Source of the DNA: Mytilinidion resinicola
Lineage: Eukaryota; Ascomycota; Dothideomycetes; Mytilinidiales; Mytilinidiaceae
Direction of reading: 5' to 3'
DNA: 64,000 nucleotides
NCBI RefSeq assembly: GCF_010093595.1
Contig: NW_022985445.1
Coordinates: forward strand, 1,337,787 to 1,401,786
Shown here: positions 44,112-54,815 of the stretch, piece after piece
Layout: every line of letters begins with the position of its first letter
Numbering within the stretch: position 1 is the first letter of the stretch
The notes under the pieces: model-generated
Seen by the model: only the letters and a program-made list of their open reading frames with translations
Databases searched by the model: none
What the model was told of the DNA's origin: nothing
Program-made: the position numbers and the translations under genes

Positions 44112-44739
44112 TGTGGCACGGATTTGAGTGGTTGATATCTACCAAGGGCAATTCGACGCCCTCGAGAACTGGGGACAAGACTACATGGATAAGGAGCTGT
44201 GGTGATACAAAGGTATGTATATGCCGTCTTGGGGGCTTGAAGCTGGTCAGTACCTCGGGCTATTCGAGGTGAAATTCGGCGACGGTTGGTCAGTGACGAG
44301 ACGTCAGCCTAGCTCTAGGGAACGCCGAGTGCAATAAAAGCCTCCCAGCCCCCCAATTTGTTTATATCCTTTCTAATGCAGCAGTGCTCACATAACCTGG
44401 AAAGAAACCTATGGTTAGCCTCATCGTGCCCTCTAGTCGTACTTCAACCCACTCTGTCCCCCATCCCGTCTCCCACTTATCATATACGAAGTACTAGACC
44501 TCAAAAGGCAAAAGCCTCGGTGTTTTTCCCCGCAACGCAGCCATCTTTCTTCACCAAAGCCGTTTCGAACCGGGCAGCTTGCCGCCCTGATGTTCTGGAG
44601 TACGCCTCTGACGAGGGGCCCTTGGGCGGACCTCCGTGAAAGATGAAGGATGCTGACTTTCCGCGCTTTCCGCCTTTTTCTCTCCAACAAAATCTTCCAA
44701 GTTGTAAAGCGTCTATTAGAGTGAATACTTACAGTCACA
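44112..44739. promoter_or_regulatory. Divergent promoter between thioesterase and acyl-CoA ligase
   Basis: 628 bases between divergent starts. It is pyrimidine rich towards the ligase gene. Small frames are not supported. I see no clear palindromic binding site. Confidence 0.45.
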
Positions 44740-46601
44740 ATGCCTACCGAATCTTTATATCCGCCGATCGAGATTCCTGACGTCGACATTTGGGCATTCT
44801 TATTCGAGCGCAACGACAAGCCGTATCCGGACGACAAAGGCAAGCTTTTTCTCACATGTTTCCCCAGAGTCACACTACTCCCTGTACTCAAAGCTAGTAA
44901 CATAACTAATCCCAACTAGCCATTTACATCGACCCTTTCACCTCTCGCACCTACACTTTCGCTGATGTCAAGAGCACTGCCATCGATTTTGGCAAGGGCC
45001 TCAAAGCGTTGTGGGACTGGCAGAAAGGCGACGTGCTAGGTCCATACATTACAAATACAGTCGTGGTTGAAACACCTGCTAATGACCATTTAGCACTCTT
45101 CACTCCGAATTGTATCGACACTCCCGCTATAACATGGGGGTGCCACTGGGCTGGTGGGATCCTATCCCCGGCGAATCCGGGATACACCGCAGAAGAGCTG
45201 GCATTCCAACTCAAGGACTCAGGCGCGAAGGCGCTGGTAACTCAGCTTGCCCTGATAGCTACGGCGAAGAAGGCCGCGTCAATTGCTGGGATTCCTCATG
45301 ACCGCATCATAGTCATGGGCGACGAGAGAGACAAAGAGGCGCGCGTGAAGCATTTCTCAAGCATCAGGAACACGTCCGGCACCTCGCGATATCGACGCAC
45401 GAAACTAGACCCAGCCGAGGACCTGGCCTTTTTGGTATACAGCTCTGGCACGACGGGACATCCAAAGGGCGTGATGCTGACCCATCGGAATATCGTTGCG
45501 AACGTGTTGCAAGGCATGAGCGGGGAGGCGAATCTGTTGAAGTGGGACAACGGACCAGATAAGAGCGGGGATCGAATCATAGCCTTTCTGCCCTTCTTCC
45601 ACATATATGGTTCGGACTCTCAGTATTATTGTTCAAGTGCATGTTTATACTAACACGAACCCGCAGGCCTCACGTGTCTAATACACCACTCTCTTCGCGC
45701 TGGCCTGGCCCTCTATGTTCTCCCCAAGTTCTCCCTGGATGCCTTCTGCGACATCATACAAACCTACCGCGTCACGTTCGCCTACGTAGTGCCCCCGGTC
45801 GTCCTCCTTCTCGCCAAGCACCCCGACGTCTCCAAGTACGACCTCAGCAGCATACGCATGCTCAACTCGGGCGCCGCACCCTTGACCAAAGACCTCGTAG
45901 AGACGCTGCACTCCCGCCTTAACCTCAAGGTCAAGCAAGGTTACGGGCTCAGCGAGACAAGCCCAACCACTCACATGCAGCCCTGGAGTGATTGGGACAA
46001 GACCATTGGTAGTGTTGGTCGTCTTCTGCCGAACTTGACCGCTAAGTATGTCTCTGAAGCGGGCGAAGAGCTTCCAGCGGGCCAGACAGGCGAGCTCTGG
46101 GTGAAGGGGCCGAACATCTTCAAGGGCTACCTCAACAATCCCGAGCGGACGGCAGACTCGTTAACTCCGGATGGCTACTTCAAGACTGGCGACGTCGGAT
46201 ACCAGGACGAGAATGGCAATTTCTACATCACGGACCGCGTGAAAGAGCTTATCAAGTACAAAGGGTTCCAAGTGCCGCCTGCAGAGCTTGAGGGCTTACT
46301 TGTGGGGCACCCCTTGGTCGACGACGTAGCGGTGATTGGAATATATGACGAGGGGCGGGCGACGGAGGTGCCGAGAGCGTATGTTGTCGCCTCAAAGGCG
46401 ACAGAGCCAGTTGGTGAAAAGCATTCTAATGAGATTGCTGAGTGGCTGGCTACAAAGGTGGCGGGCCATAAGCGGCTGAGGGGTGGTGTGCGGTTTGTGG
46501 AGGAAATTCCAAAAAGTGTCAGTGGCAAGATCTTAAGAAGGGTATTGAAGGCGAGGGCAGAAGAGGAGACAAGCGGTAAGACGGTCAAGGCGAAATTATA
46601 G
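44740..46601 (+). CDS. Acyl-CoA/4-coumarate-CoA ligase-like enzyme, peroxisomal
   Basis: Exons 44740-44839, 44920-45039, 45094-45609 and 45667-46601 give 556 residues. It carries the AMP-binding motifs FLVYSSGTTGHPKGVMLTHRN (A3), IIAFLPFFHIYG, MLNSGAAPLT, VKQGYGLSETSP (A5), YFKTGDVGYQDENG (A7), DRVKELIKYKGFQVPP (A8) and the C-terminal catalytic Lys in KSVSGKILRR. The protein ends AKL, a PTS1-like signal, so it probably works in peroxisomes. It adenylates a carboxylic acid (aromatic or fatty) and transfers it to CoA. Intron 44840-44919 has a GC donor. Intron 45040-45093 is 54 nt and open in frame: removing it restores GDVLALFTPNCID, the family consensus. Confidence 0.93.
44840..44919 (+). other. 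GC-AG intron in the acyl-CoA ligase gene
   Basis: The exon ends GACAAAG and the intron starts GCAAGC and ends CAACTAG, with CTAATC/ACATAAC near the branch. The junction gives PYPDDKAIYIDPFTSRTYTF, as in the family. The nearby GT (at 44823) would shift the frame. Confidence 0.8.
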
Positions 46602-47253
46602 GCAGTGAATGTAGACTTCCGAGCTAGATAAGAAATCTTGAGTATGGTGTATATATCTTGTGCCACGTGAGTCTAGACAAAGTGCTCGATAATAATTTGT
46701 AGTACTACTATAACGCTTGAAGTGCTTCAGGAAACTGTCAGAAATGTAAAGAAGATTACAATCTATGGTTTCAACAGACCTGAACCCTTTGCTGGGTTAC
46801 CTTCGGCGACAATAGAAAGATGTACATAGACTGGGCGTGTACCCAATTTTTATTAGTATGTTCGAACACCACAAGCGGTGTCAAAGAATTGTAAGAAATA
46901 TCCTCTCATAGTAATGAATGTAAATACTCTCAGGAAAGCGGGTTGCTAAAGATTGTAATACTCCTAAAGCGAGATTGAGATGCCCGAGTACCACTTATTG
47001 AACTATAGTATACAATGCCTCGCTTGGTGCTCAGGCAAAAGTTAGCCGGTCTTTCACGTCACGACTCCCTCAACGAGATGCTCATTAATAGCGTACATCA
47101 CGTTCCCATCTAGAATATTCTTTTCCTTTTTGTTATAGACTCACTCGTTCTTATCTGTCACTAGAATATTGGTAAAAGAGCGCTACTCTAGATCCGCTTT
47201 GTCAGAAATTTCTACCTCTTCACACATTGTTCAACTGTCAATAACTCCCACCC
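46602..47253. other. Intergenic region, no gene seen
   Basis: 652 AT-rich bases between two co-directional genes of the cluster. No supported frame. Confidence 0.5.
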
Positions 47254-48756
47254 ATGAAGCACCATAAGGATGTAGTTTGTCAAATTACCTCCAGCGTCTC
47301 TCAATACTTCAAGCGGCGGGAGCCGTTTCGGATTTTTCATGGCTCCACCAACAGCACGCGACCCGGGGGCCGCCAGAACACAGTTGACATCAGCGCACTC
47401 TCACGCGTCCTGCGCGTCGACACGAAGACTAAAATGGCGCTTGTTGAGCCTAATGTGCCTATGGACCGCTTGGTTGAGGCGACCATGCAATACGGTCTTG
47501 TTCCGCCGGTTGTGATGGAATTTCCCGGTATCACGGCAGGAGGAGGGTTTGCAGGGACAGGCGGCGAAAGCAGCTCTTTCAAATACGGATACTTCAATGA
47601 AACCGTCAATTCAATCGAAGTCGTCCTCGGTAACGGGGAGGTCGTAACGGCATCTGAAAAAGAAAACACGGACCTCTTCCATGGAGCCTCTGGAGCCGTA
47701 GGGACTCTAGGAATTACGACACTGCTCGAGCTGCAGCTCGTCCAAGCAAAGAAATACGTCGAAGCAACATACCACCCCGTCCGCTCAGTTGCCGAAGCCG
47801 TAGCAAAGGTCAAAGAGGAAACGCTCAACCCAGCCCACGATTACGTAGACGGGATCCTCTTCTCTAAAGATCATGGCGTCATCGTTACAGGCCGTATGAC
47901 GGACTCCCTCCCATCAGGATCTGCTATCCAGCACTTCAGCGCCCCTAGCGATCCTTGGTTCTACCTCCACGTCCACGACCGTACCCTCTCTGCCACTACA
48001 CCCATCACCGAGCATATACCACTCGCCGAATACCTCTTTCGCTATGACCGCGGCGGCTTCTGGGTCGGGCGCTCCGCCTTCTCCTACTTCAACTTCCCAT
48101 TCAACAAGCTCACGCGCTGGTTCCTCGACGACTTCCTGCACACCCGCATGCTGTACAAAGCGCTGCACGCCTCCGGCCAATCCAGGAATTACGTCGTCCA
48201 GGACCTCGCAATCCCCTACCCCACCGTCGAGAAATTCATAGACTACACCGTCTCCTCCTTCAACATCTGGCCCCTCTGGCTCTGCCCTTTGCGTCAATCT
48301 CGCCTCCCAACTCTGCACCCGCACACCTCTGCCACAGAAACCGATAAGAAGACCCTCGCGCCTCTTCTCAACGTCGGCTTGTGGGGGTTCGGGCCTCCTG
48401 ATCCCGCTGCCTTCGTTACTAAAAATCGCGAGCTCGAAGCTAAACTAAAAGAGCTAGGGGGTATGAAGTGGCTGTACGCGCACACCTACTACCCGGAGGG
48501 CGAGTTCTGGGAAATGTTCGACAAAGAGTGGTATGAGGGGCTGCGGAAAAAGTACCATGCGGAGCGATTGCCGAGCATGTGGCATAAGGTGCGGGTGGAC
48601 GAAGAGGCGCAGCGGCGGGCGGAGGAGGAAGGGGGCTGGGGCGCGTGGGCGTTGCGGAAGTGGCCGCTGGGGGGGCTGTGGGGGATTCGCAAGGCGATTC
48701 AGAGTCGGGAATATCTGGTTGCTAGGAGATCGTCGTGGAAGGATAAAGGAGAGTGA
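47254..48756 (+). CDS. FAD-binding oxidoreductase, DHCR24 (delta-24 sterol reductase)-like
   Basis: A single exon of 500 residues. The PCMH-type FAD domain occupies about 20-190: FRIFHGSTNSTRPGG (pyrophosphate loop), TVDISALSRVLRVDTKTKMALVEPNV, VVMEFPGITAGGGFAGTGGES and NSIEVVLGNGEVVTAS. The second half resembles DHCR24/diminuto: YLFRYDRGGFWVGR, NYVVQDLAIPYPTVEKFIDY and AHTYYPEGEFWEMFDKEWYEGLRKKY. There is no N-terminal membrane segment, unlike animal DHCR24. The order YHPVRSV after the FAD domain is also family-typical. In this cluster it more likely acts on a cluster intermediate (double-bond reduction or oxidation) than on membrane sterol, but that is inferred from position only. Confidence 0.88.
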   Translation: MKHHKDVVCQITSSVSQYFKRREPFRIFHGSTNSTRPGGRQNTVDISALSRVLRVDTKTKMALVEPNVPMDRLVEATMQYGLVPPVVMEFPGITAGGGFAGTGGESSSFKYGYFNETVNSIEVVLGNGEVVTASEKENTDLFHGASGAVGTLGITTLLELQLVQAKKYVEATYHPVRSVAEAVAKVKEETLNPAHDYVDGILFSKDHGVIVTGRMTDSLPSGSAIQHFSAPSDPWFYLHVHDRTLSATTPITEHIPLAEYLFRYDRGGFWVGRSAFSYFNFPFNKLTRWFLDDFLHTRMLYKALHASGQSRNYVVQDLAIPYPTVEKFIDYTVSSFNIWPLWLCPLRQSRLPTLHPHTSATETDKKTLAPLLNVGLWGFGPPDPAAFVTKNRELEAKLKELGGMKWLYAHTYYPEGEFWEMFDKEWYEGLRKKYHAERLPSMWHKVRVDEEAQRRAEEEGGWGAWALRKWPLGGLWGIRKAIQSREYLVARRSSWKDKGE

Positions 48757-49187
48757 TGGAATTATGTTTGGGCCGATTTTGTAAATCATGTACGACTATG
48801 GAGAATAGTGGGCTATTTCCGACTGCATCACTTTCAAAAAGGGCCTCCTTGTGGTGAAAATAGTATGCTCTGCTATGAACTGTCTCGTTTGGCGAGCCAA
48901 TATCTAACCCTCCTGGATCCCGACTCAATGGCTCCCGGAAACAGCCTGATGCTTGATGATCCGGAGAGGTTCGGGGCATAGTCTGGGGAAGGGTGAGGGG
49001 AAAAGGAAGATACCATGCTACATCTCTTTCGACCGGGGAACAACACATGCAGCTCCGACCGGACCAATCCTTTACTTTCTTGCATCATGGTCCCTGTAAA
49101 TTGGGGCGCAAGTTTCCTTGAATCAAAAATGCTTTCCATTTAGTTGCGAGTATCTGGATCACACACTATTCTCACAGCTTAACGAAC
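48757..49187. other. Spacer before the P450 gene
   Basis: 431 bases carrying the 3' flank of the FAD gene and the P450 promoter. No supported frame or repeat. Confidence 0.5.
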
Positions 49188-51269
49188 ATGCCGACTTCAG
49201 TCAACGCACCGTATCTAGCAATTGGAGTCGCGCTTGCGGTTGTGGCATTTGTTGTCCTGCGTAGGCTCTCGAGATATGGCATGCGGCCTGCTGATTACCC
49301 TCCCGGTACCTATTCCATGAGGAGGTCTTCAAGTTAATTCCACTGACAAAGAGCAGGCCCACCGACCCTTCCAATCATTGGCAACTTGCATCAGATGCCG
49401 ATGAAAGACTTGCATCTCAAGTTTGCAAAATGGGGGAAGCAATGTTCGAATCGCACTCGTATCCGTTCAGAGCTTCGCTGATGCCTCGCAGACGGACCCG
49501 TCTTCTCTCTGAAGCTCGGCGCGGACATGAACATTATCGTTCTTAACAAAGACCAGCCAGTGAAAGATCTGCTTGACAAGCAAAGCAGCATCTACTCTGT
49601 GCGCATGGACAGCTTGATTCGCGAATATGGAGATGGACTGATGATAACGAATAGAGAGTATGCAAAGGCCCCAGACAGAGGAGGCTTGCGAGATACTAAA
49701 GCAGTACATTTAGCAACGACGATATCTGGAGGCGGCAAAGGAAAGCATACCACCTGCTGCTGAACGGCAACGTTGCAAATAAGTATCTGCCGTACCAGTA
49801 CTTCGAGACTACGCAATTGCTACAAGATATCCTTCAGCGGCCTGACGATGTGTCGCTTCATTTGAAGCGGTATACGACGAGCTTGGGATCGACGATTGCA
49901 TACGCATGGAGGACTACTTCGATCGATCAGCCAGCCGTGAAGACGATGTATCACGTAAGTGTCGTTCCAATGGATGAATCTATTCCAGAGCTTATGCAAG
50001 TCAGTGGATCGAGAGATGGTCGGCTATTGGAACGCAGACGATGGTCACCGAATGGTGGAAGTTCCTTCGCCCAATATATCGCATCATGCCCACCTGGCTG
50101 AGCGCTGGCAAGAAAGAGATGTTCGAGTTGTTAGACATCGAGAAGAGGTTGTGGATGAGTCAATTGGTGAAGGCAAAAGAGAACATCGATCGGGGGAACA
50201 AGAAGCCCTGTACGTGATGGTATTTCCTCTTTCTCGAGGCTTTTTTCACTGGACTTGACTAATACAGCTTTTCGCAGGTTTCGCCGTCGATATGCTGCTC
50301 AATAACAAACAAGGCGACGCGAAGGACGCAATGACTGACTTGCAGACTGCGTTCAATGCGGGTCACGCTTGGGCAGGGGCTAGCGATACGACTCTGAATA
50401 CGCTTCTCGCCTTTGTGAAAGCCATGATCTTGTACCCAGACGTCCAAGCCAAGGCGCAGGAGGAAATAGACCGAGTGATAGGATCGGAGCGGATGCCAGA
50501 CTGGCATGATCGAGACAGCCTCCCATACGTGCGGAGCTGTGTCAAAGAGAGCCTGCGATGTCAGTACTTCTCTCAAACACCATCCTTCTAGATATTAACC
50601 TGACAATTCAGGGCTTCCTACTGCACTGACGGGGGTCCCCCACTCAGTGTCCCGCGACGATACATACATGGGCTTCAAGATTCCAGAGCGCGCTGTCATA
50701 TTCTTCAATGTCCGCGGCCCTCTTCTCTTCTCCGCCTCTTACATGAGCTCATTGATCACAGACCTGGGCGATAAACAATGACCCCAGCCGCGTCCTCAAC
50801 CCGCGTCGCTTCCTCCCCGAGCGACATCTTGACGACTCTACAACCTCCTACGAATCGGCCTCTCTCCCGGACTGCTCTAAACGCGACCATTTCACATTCG
50901 GTGCTGGCCGTCGTATCTGTCCCGGTATCCACATTGCAGATCGCTCGCTCTTTGTAGCTATATCGAGGCTTCTATGGGGCTTCAAGATCGAGCAGGGCAT
51001 GGATGCGGAGGGGAGGCCGATACCCCTGAACGCAGATGTGATGGGACCTGGTTTCGTAGCGGAGCCGGAGAAATACGCGTAGGTTGAAATCCATCTTTGC
51101 GAGATATATCCGGCACTGACCAGCACTGCCCAGGTCGCATTTCGTGCCGCGCACACCAGAGACCGAGAACAAGATAAAGTCAGAGTGGGCGAAAGCCGCA
51201 GTGCTGCTAGACAAAGACGGGAACTACTCGGACGTTTTTTACGACGTCTTTGGACGGGCGTACTTGTAA
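49188..51269 (+). CDS. Cytochrome P450 monooxygenase
   Basis: Nine exons (49188-49305, 49357-49443, 49492-49657, 49714-49954, 50005-50209, 50278-50559, 50612-50709, 50762-51078, 51134-51269) give 549 residues. An N-terminal anchor ([19 protein letters not shown]) is followed by the hinge [18 protein letters not shown]. The C helix reads [14 protein letters not shown], the I helix [16 protein letters not shown] (Ala/Gly-x-x-Thr oxygen site), the K helix VKESLR (ExxR), and the heme loop [16 protein letters not shown]. All introns keep frame, so the gene looks functional although no long frame shows it. It is an ER-bound monooxygenase of the broad fungal CYP group with the [14 protein letters not shown] hinge, and is a likely oxidative step of the cluster. 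Confidence 0.94.
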
Positions 51270-51301
51270 TCTTCAATATGAAATGGATGTGAGGCCTAGT
51301 C

Positions 51302-51798
51302 TTATATCACACCAAACTCTTCCCCCCACTCCACCCCCACAAAAACCTCCGCAACAACCCCAAGCACGATCTTCTTCCCCGTGAAGAAATGCTGCTCACC
51401 CGGCACAATCACGTCCGTGTAGAACGGGTCCTTCACCGCTTCCGCCCATGCCTCCAGGCTCGAGACCTGGAGCTGCACGATTCCGTCGTACTGCACTGCG
51501 CTTTCGGCTGGGAGGCCGAGGATTGAGGAGGTGGCCGGGTTGATGTGGATCTGAGACGTTAGCGCATCGTCATTATACTAGATGAACGGGGTGGGTATTT
51601 ATGTACCTGGCGGTAGTTGATGATCCCGTGCCTGGCGAGGAATGGCGCGACTAACGGCGCGTGTGTCTCCTTCCAGTACGCGCAGAATTCTTCGTGCGTC
51701 CAGGATGGTAGGCGGGTGATGAATGCTATGAGCCATACGCCGCCTTTGTGGCTGTCGCTGTTACTGAGCGTAGTGAGGGGAGCGGTGGGGGTAGTCAT
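51302..51798 (-). CDS. EthD-domain (dimeric alpha-beta barrel) protein
   Basis: Exons 51607-51798 and 51302-51550 give 146 residues. The intron (51551-51606) joins INYRQ to IHINPATSSI. The stretch VWLIAFITRLPSWTHEEFCAYWKETHAPLV followed by VPGEQHFFTGKK matches the EthD family. Members occur in fungal polyketide clusters (for example as decarboxylases or cyclases) and as ether-degradation accessory proteins in bacteria. Its stop lies only 32 bases from the P450 stop (convergent). Confidence 0.88.
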
Positions 51799-52958
51799 TG
51801 CCGGATGAAGAGCCGGCGGGAGGGCGAGTAGGAGTTGTTTGTCCTTAGAACTGAGGGGATGGAGGTGAGTAGTGAGATATGGGATGTAAGGTCTGACGTA
51901 CGATACAAGCTGTGGAGGTAAGGATTTTGTTGAAGATAATCAGTTGTGAGAGCCTCGGACAGGAGTAATCATTCCTGTTCTCTGTCCTCTAAGCTCTTAC
52001 AGTTGCTACGTATTGGAATCAGGGTATGGTTCACCCTGGTGATAAGCCAATGCCCGTTATTCGGATAATATTTCGCCTTCTCCGAAGCCGGGCGTGCAAC
52101 ACGCTTCCGGATCATGCACTAGGAGTTGACAAGTGTGCGTGTCCGCACCCATGGACAGGTCGTGCGGGGTAACGCACGAGGAACATATATGCGGGGTGAA
52201 TGCACAAATCGGATACCTTGAGGATGATGGTGTGAATAATGAACGTCATTTCTCCCTTCCAAAGTTCCAATGTTGTTAAGATACTGGGAAAGAAATCTGG
52301 AACAATGGACATGTATCGAGAGTGGATTTTATGAGATTTGAAAGTGATAACATGTTGATGACTAGAGAGCACTGAGAATTAGAAGATGGAATATAGAACA
52401 GTTTATGTAATGGAGCATCTGCAAGTTTCGGAGCCTCGCAACTTTCAATCCGGTCCCCGAAATCCAACTCGTATGGAGAAACAACATCGAACATGACTGG
52501 AATACTTAAGAAAGAACCGGATCTCTATGTGCTGTAGCCTGAGGTATCGTGGCAAAGACTAGGTGGCGGTTGTGAAAACCACCCCTTTCTACTTCGACCG
52601 GCAAAAGCAGCCACCCAGCGTCGTAGGAACATTGCGAAAGCGACATTTTTACCGGCTTAGCAACAAAAAAGTGAATCTGGCATGTGAGAGGGACTGGCCA
52701 GGCTCTGTTTTCAATCGTTGCGTTTCGTCGTTATGAGCTGTTTGCGGTTCGTGCCTGCTGGCAGAAGCGCCAAGCGCTCACTAGATAAATCGAATTGAAC
52801 TTGATTAAGCTTCTTACTAGCGCTCGCAACACTTCCTTCTATGGCGTCTAGCCGCTTGTAGCTGTCTTACTGGCGGAAGCTTACTGAGGCCCAGCAGTCA
52901 GTTCGGGGTCCGGGCGTAGCAGGCTCCGGCATTTACGCAGGCAATGGTGATAGAGACT
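51799..52958. other. Intergenic region, no gene seen
   Basis: 1.16 kb with the EthD gene promoter on its left. Minus-strand frames at 52112-52494 look random. A hairpin repeat begins at 52959. Confidence 0.5.
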
Positions 52959-53190
52959 CCTCGCAACGTCCGGTGGCCTAGCGTGTAAATCAAAGCCACG
53001 AAATTACTTAATGAGGTTAGCGTTCCGAGTGCCTGTAGGGGTGAATAGCAACTTTCTAGCCGATCTTTGACTGGCCCGGAAATTGATTGGCTAGAAAGTT
53101 GTTATTCAACCCTAAAGACGCTCGGAATGCTAACCTCATTAGGCAGATATGTGGTTTGATTTACACGCTAGGTCACCGGACGTTGCGAGG
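52959..53190. repeat. Long inverted repeat (hairpin), arms of about 107 bases
   Basis: The left arm (52959-53065) starts cctcgcaacgtccggtggcc and the right arm (53085-53190) is its reverse complement at about 85% identity by eye, with a 19-base loop. Conserved blocks include tagcgtgtaaatcaaa, taatgaggttagc and aactttctagcc. Outer flanks (agagact/agacc side) stay partly alike, so the element may extend to about 52945-53205. I found no clear target duplication. It resembles a foldback/MITE element. Confidence 0.85.
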
Positions 53191-53369
53191 TCTGTATGCA
53201 GATGATCGTGATGAGACCTTGGAAGGGACTGCTGTGTTTCCCCGTGGAACCACGTAGACCTATATAAGTAGAACATTATTCTACCGGAAGCTGCATTGAG
53301 CAAGATCACTCCGCGTTGAGCAACTATCAAATTCCCTAGTGCTCCCACTGGAACCCAGCCTCATTCATC
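53191..53369 (+). promoter_or_regulatory. Promoter of the short-chain dehydrogenase gene
   Basis: Between the hairpin and the ATG at 53370; the sequence ctatataag at 53260-53268 is a good TATA box about 100 bases upstream of the start. Confidence 0.55.
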
Positions 53370-54473
53370 ATGGTTGTAGGAGAGCTCCCGCTCGATGGAA
53401 AGATCGTAGTGATCACTGGAGCAGGATCAGGTGAGCCAAGCGTATATTTCATCGAGACAAACGGTGAGGGTTGGCTGACTAGCGAACGAAGGTATCAACC
53501 TTGAGTTCGCAAAACTCGCTCATGAAAGAAACGCCCACGTCGTCATTGGAGATGTCAGATTGACTCCCGAAGCGGAAGAGTGGATCGCAACTACAAAAGG
53601 CTCCACATCGAAGGTCGTGTACCAGCAGACGGACGTGACAAAATGGGACCAGCTGCACACATTGCTGGACGTATCAGAGAAGGAATTCGGAGACGTCCCT
53701 GATCTGTAAGCCTGAAGACTGTATGGTTTATTTGAGGAAGTCACTGAAGACCGTTGCACAGATACGTTGCTGGTGCTGGAGTGTTTGAGCCGGTGAGTAT
53801 CTCATACTGGAATGGTTCGACGAAGCTGTTTCTGACGCGCTCAAAGGACTGGTCAAACTTCTGGGAGGATCCGGAAGTTGATGGCTACAAATCGATCGAC
53901 ATCAACGTGGCGCATGCGATCAAGTTCACTCGGATTAGCATTCGGAAGCTTCTGTCGAAGAACAAGAAGGGCGTTATTCTCGTTGTCGGCTCGATTACTG
54001 GGCAGACGCCGAACTTCACTGGACCGCTCTACGTCGCCACTAAGCACGCTATATCGGGGTTTGTGAGAAGTTTGGCGATGTTGGATGAATATATGGATAT
54101 TAAGGTAGTGTGTAGTGCTCCGGGGTAAGGTCTGCTCAGACTCCAGGTTCATACCTTTACTAAAGTTAGAAACAGGATGGTGCTCACGAGGTTATGGACA
54201 GACAGGCCGGATATGTCTAAGAATTACAAAGGGATAGAGCAGATAGCTCTTGGTCCAAAAGATATCGCAGAGAGCATGGTGGTGCTGGCTGGATCATCGA
54301 AGTATGGGGGTGGTACAGTTCTGGAGGTAGCAAAAGGGCAGCCATGGAGGGAAGTACCAGCATACAACGCTCCTCCACCACTAGGTGTAGGAGCAACGCC
54401 GGAGCAATCTGCGGCAGATCTACGAATCTTGCAGATTTTAGAAAAGGAGCGGGGAGTCGCACTGAAGCCGTGA
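53370..54473 (+). CDS. Short-chain dehydrogenase/reductase
   Basis: Exons 53370-53430, 53492-53705, 53762-53792, 53847-54124 and 54176-54473 give 293 residues. The cofactor motif is KIVVITGAGSGINLEFAK (TGxxxGxG) and HVVIGDVR follows, where Asp favours NAD(H). YVAGAG replaces NNAG, VVGSITG holds the catalytic Ser and YVATKHAISG the YxxxK pair. It resembles fungal 15-hydroxyprostaglandin dehydrogenase-like SDRs. A 31-nt third exon (LYVAGAGVFEP region) is framed by two ordinary introns. It would oxidise an alcohol to a ketone or the reverse within this cluster. Confidence 0.9.
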
Positions 54474-54815
54474 TGGAAGAAACAGGCACTCACATAGTGT
54501 AGCGTCAGATAGAAGACGATTCCTTCGAAAGTAATCATCATAAACACTGAATCCGTTCGCGTAGAAAAGACTCTATTTCGCATTCCCGCTCTCGCGAGCG
54601 GCGCAAACGAGAACCTCGCATTTTTCATCTATATATAGCAGAAGCGAAAATGTACAAAAACACCCAGCCAGTATGCAGAAGACATATCAGGTCTTTTCTC
54701 CCTCCCCTAACTCACCCAATTGCCTCTTCTCAACTCCTGACAATGCACCCACCTGTATCTGCATGACTCCGTTAAGAATGCCATTGAAAGAAAAGGAGCT
54801 CCAAGCATAACCTCT
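54474..54815. other. Convergent 3' flanks
   Basis: 342 bases between the stop codons of the dehydrogenase and the Ca2+-ATPase genes; both terminate here. No other feature seen. Confidence 0.55.

Noticed and set aside
43148..44119. Single-exon reading of the thioesterase gene
   Set aside because: It reads through two introns; splicing restores the conserved SDWCIGKVPHGG and ALSHHVCLVL segments and gives different ends.
49188..51269. First impression that the P450 gene is broken because only short frames are visible
   Set aside because: Manual splicing of eight GT-AG introns restores a continuous 549-residue protein with all P450 motifs.
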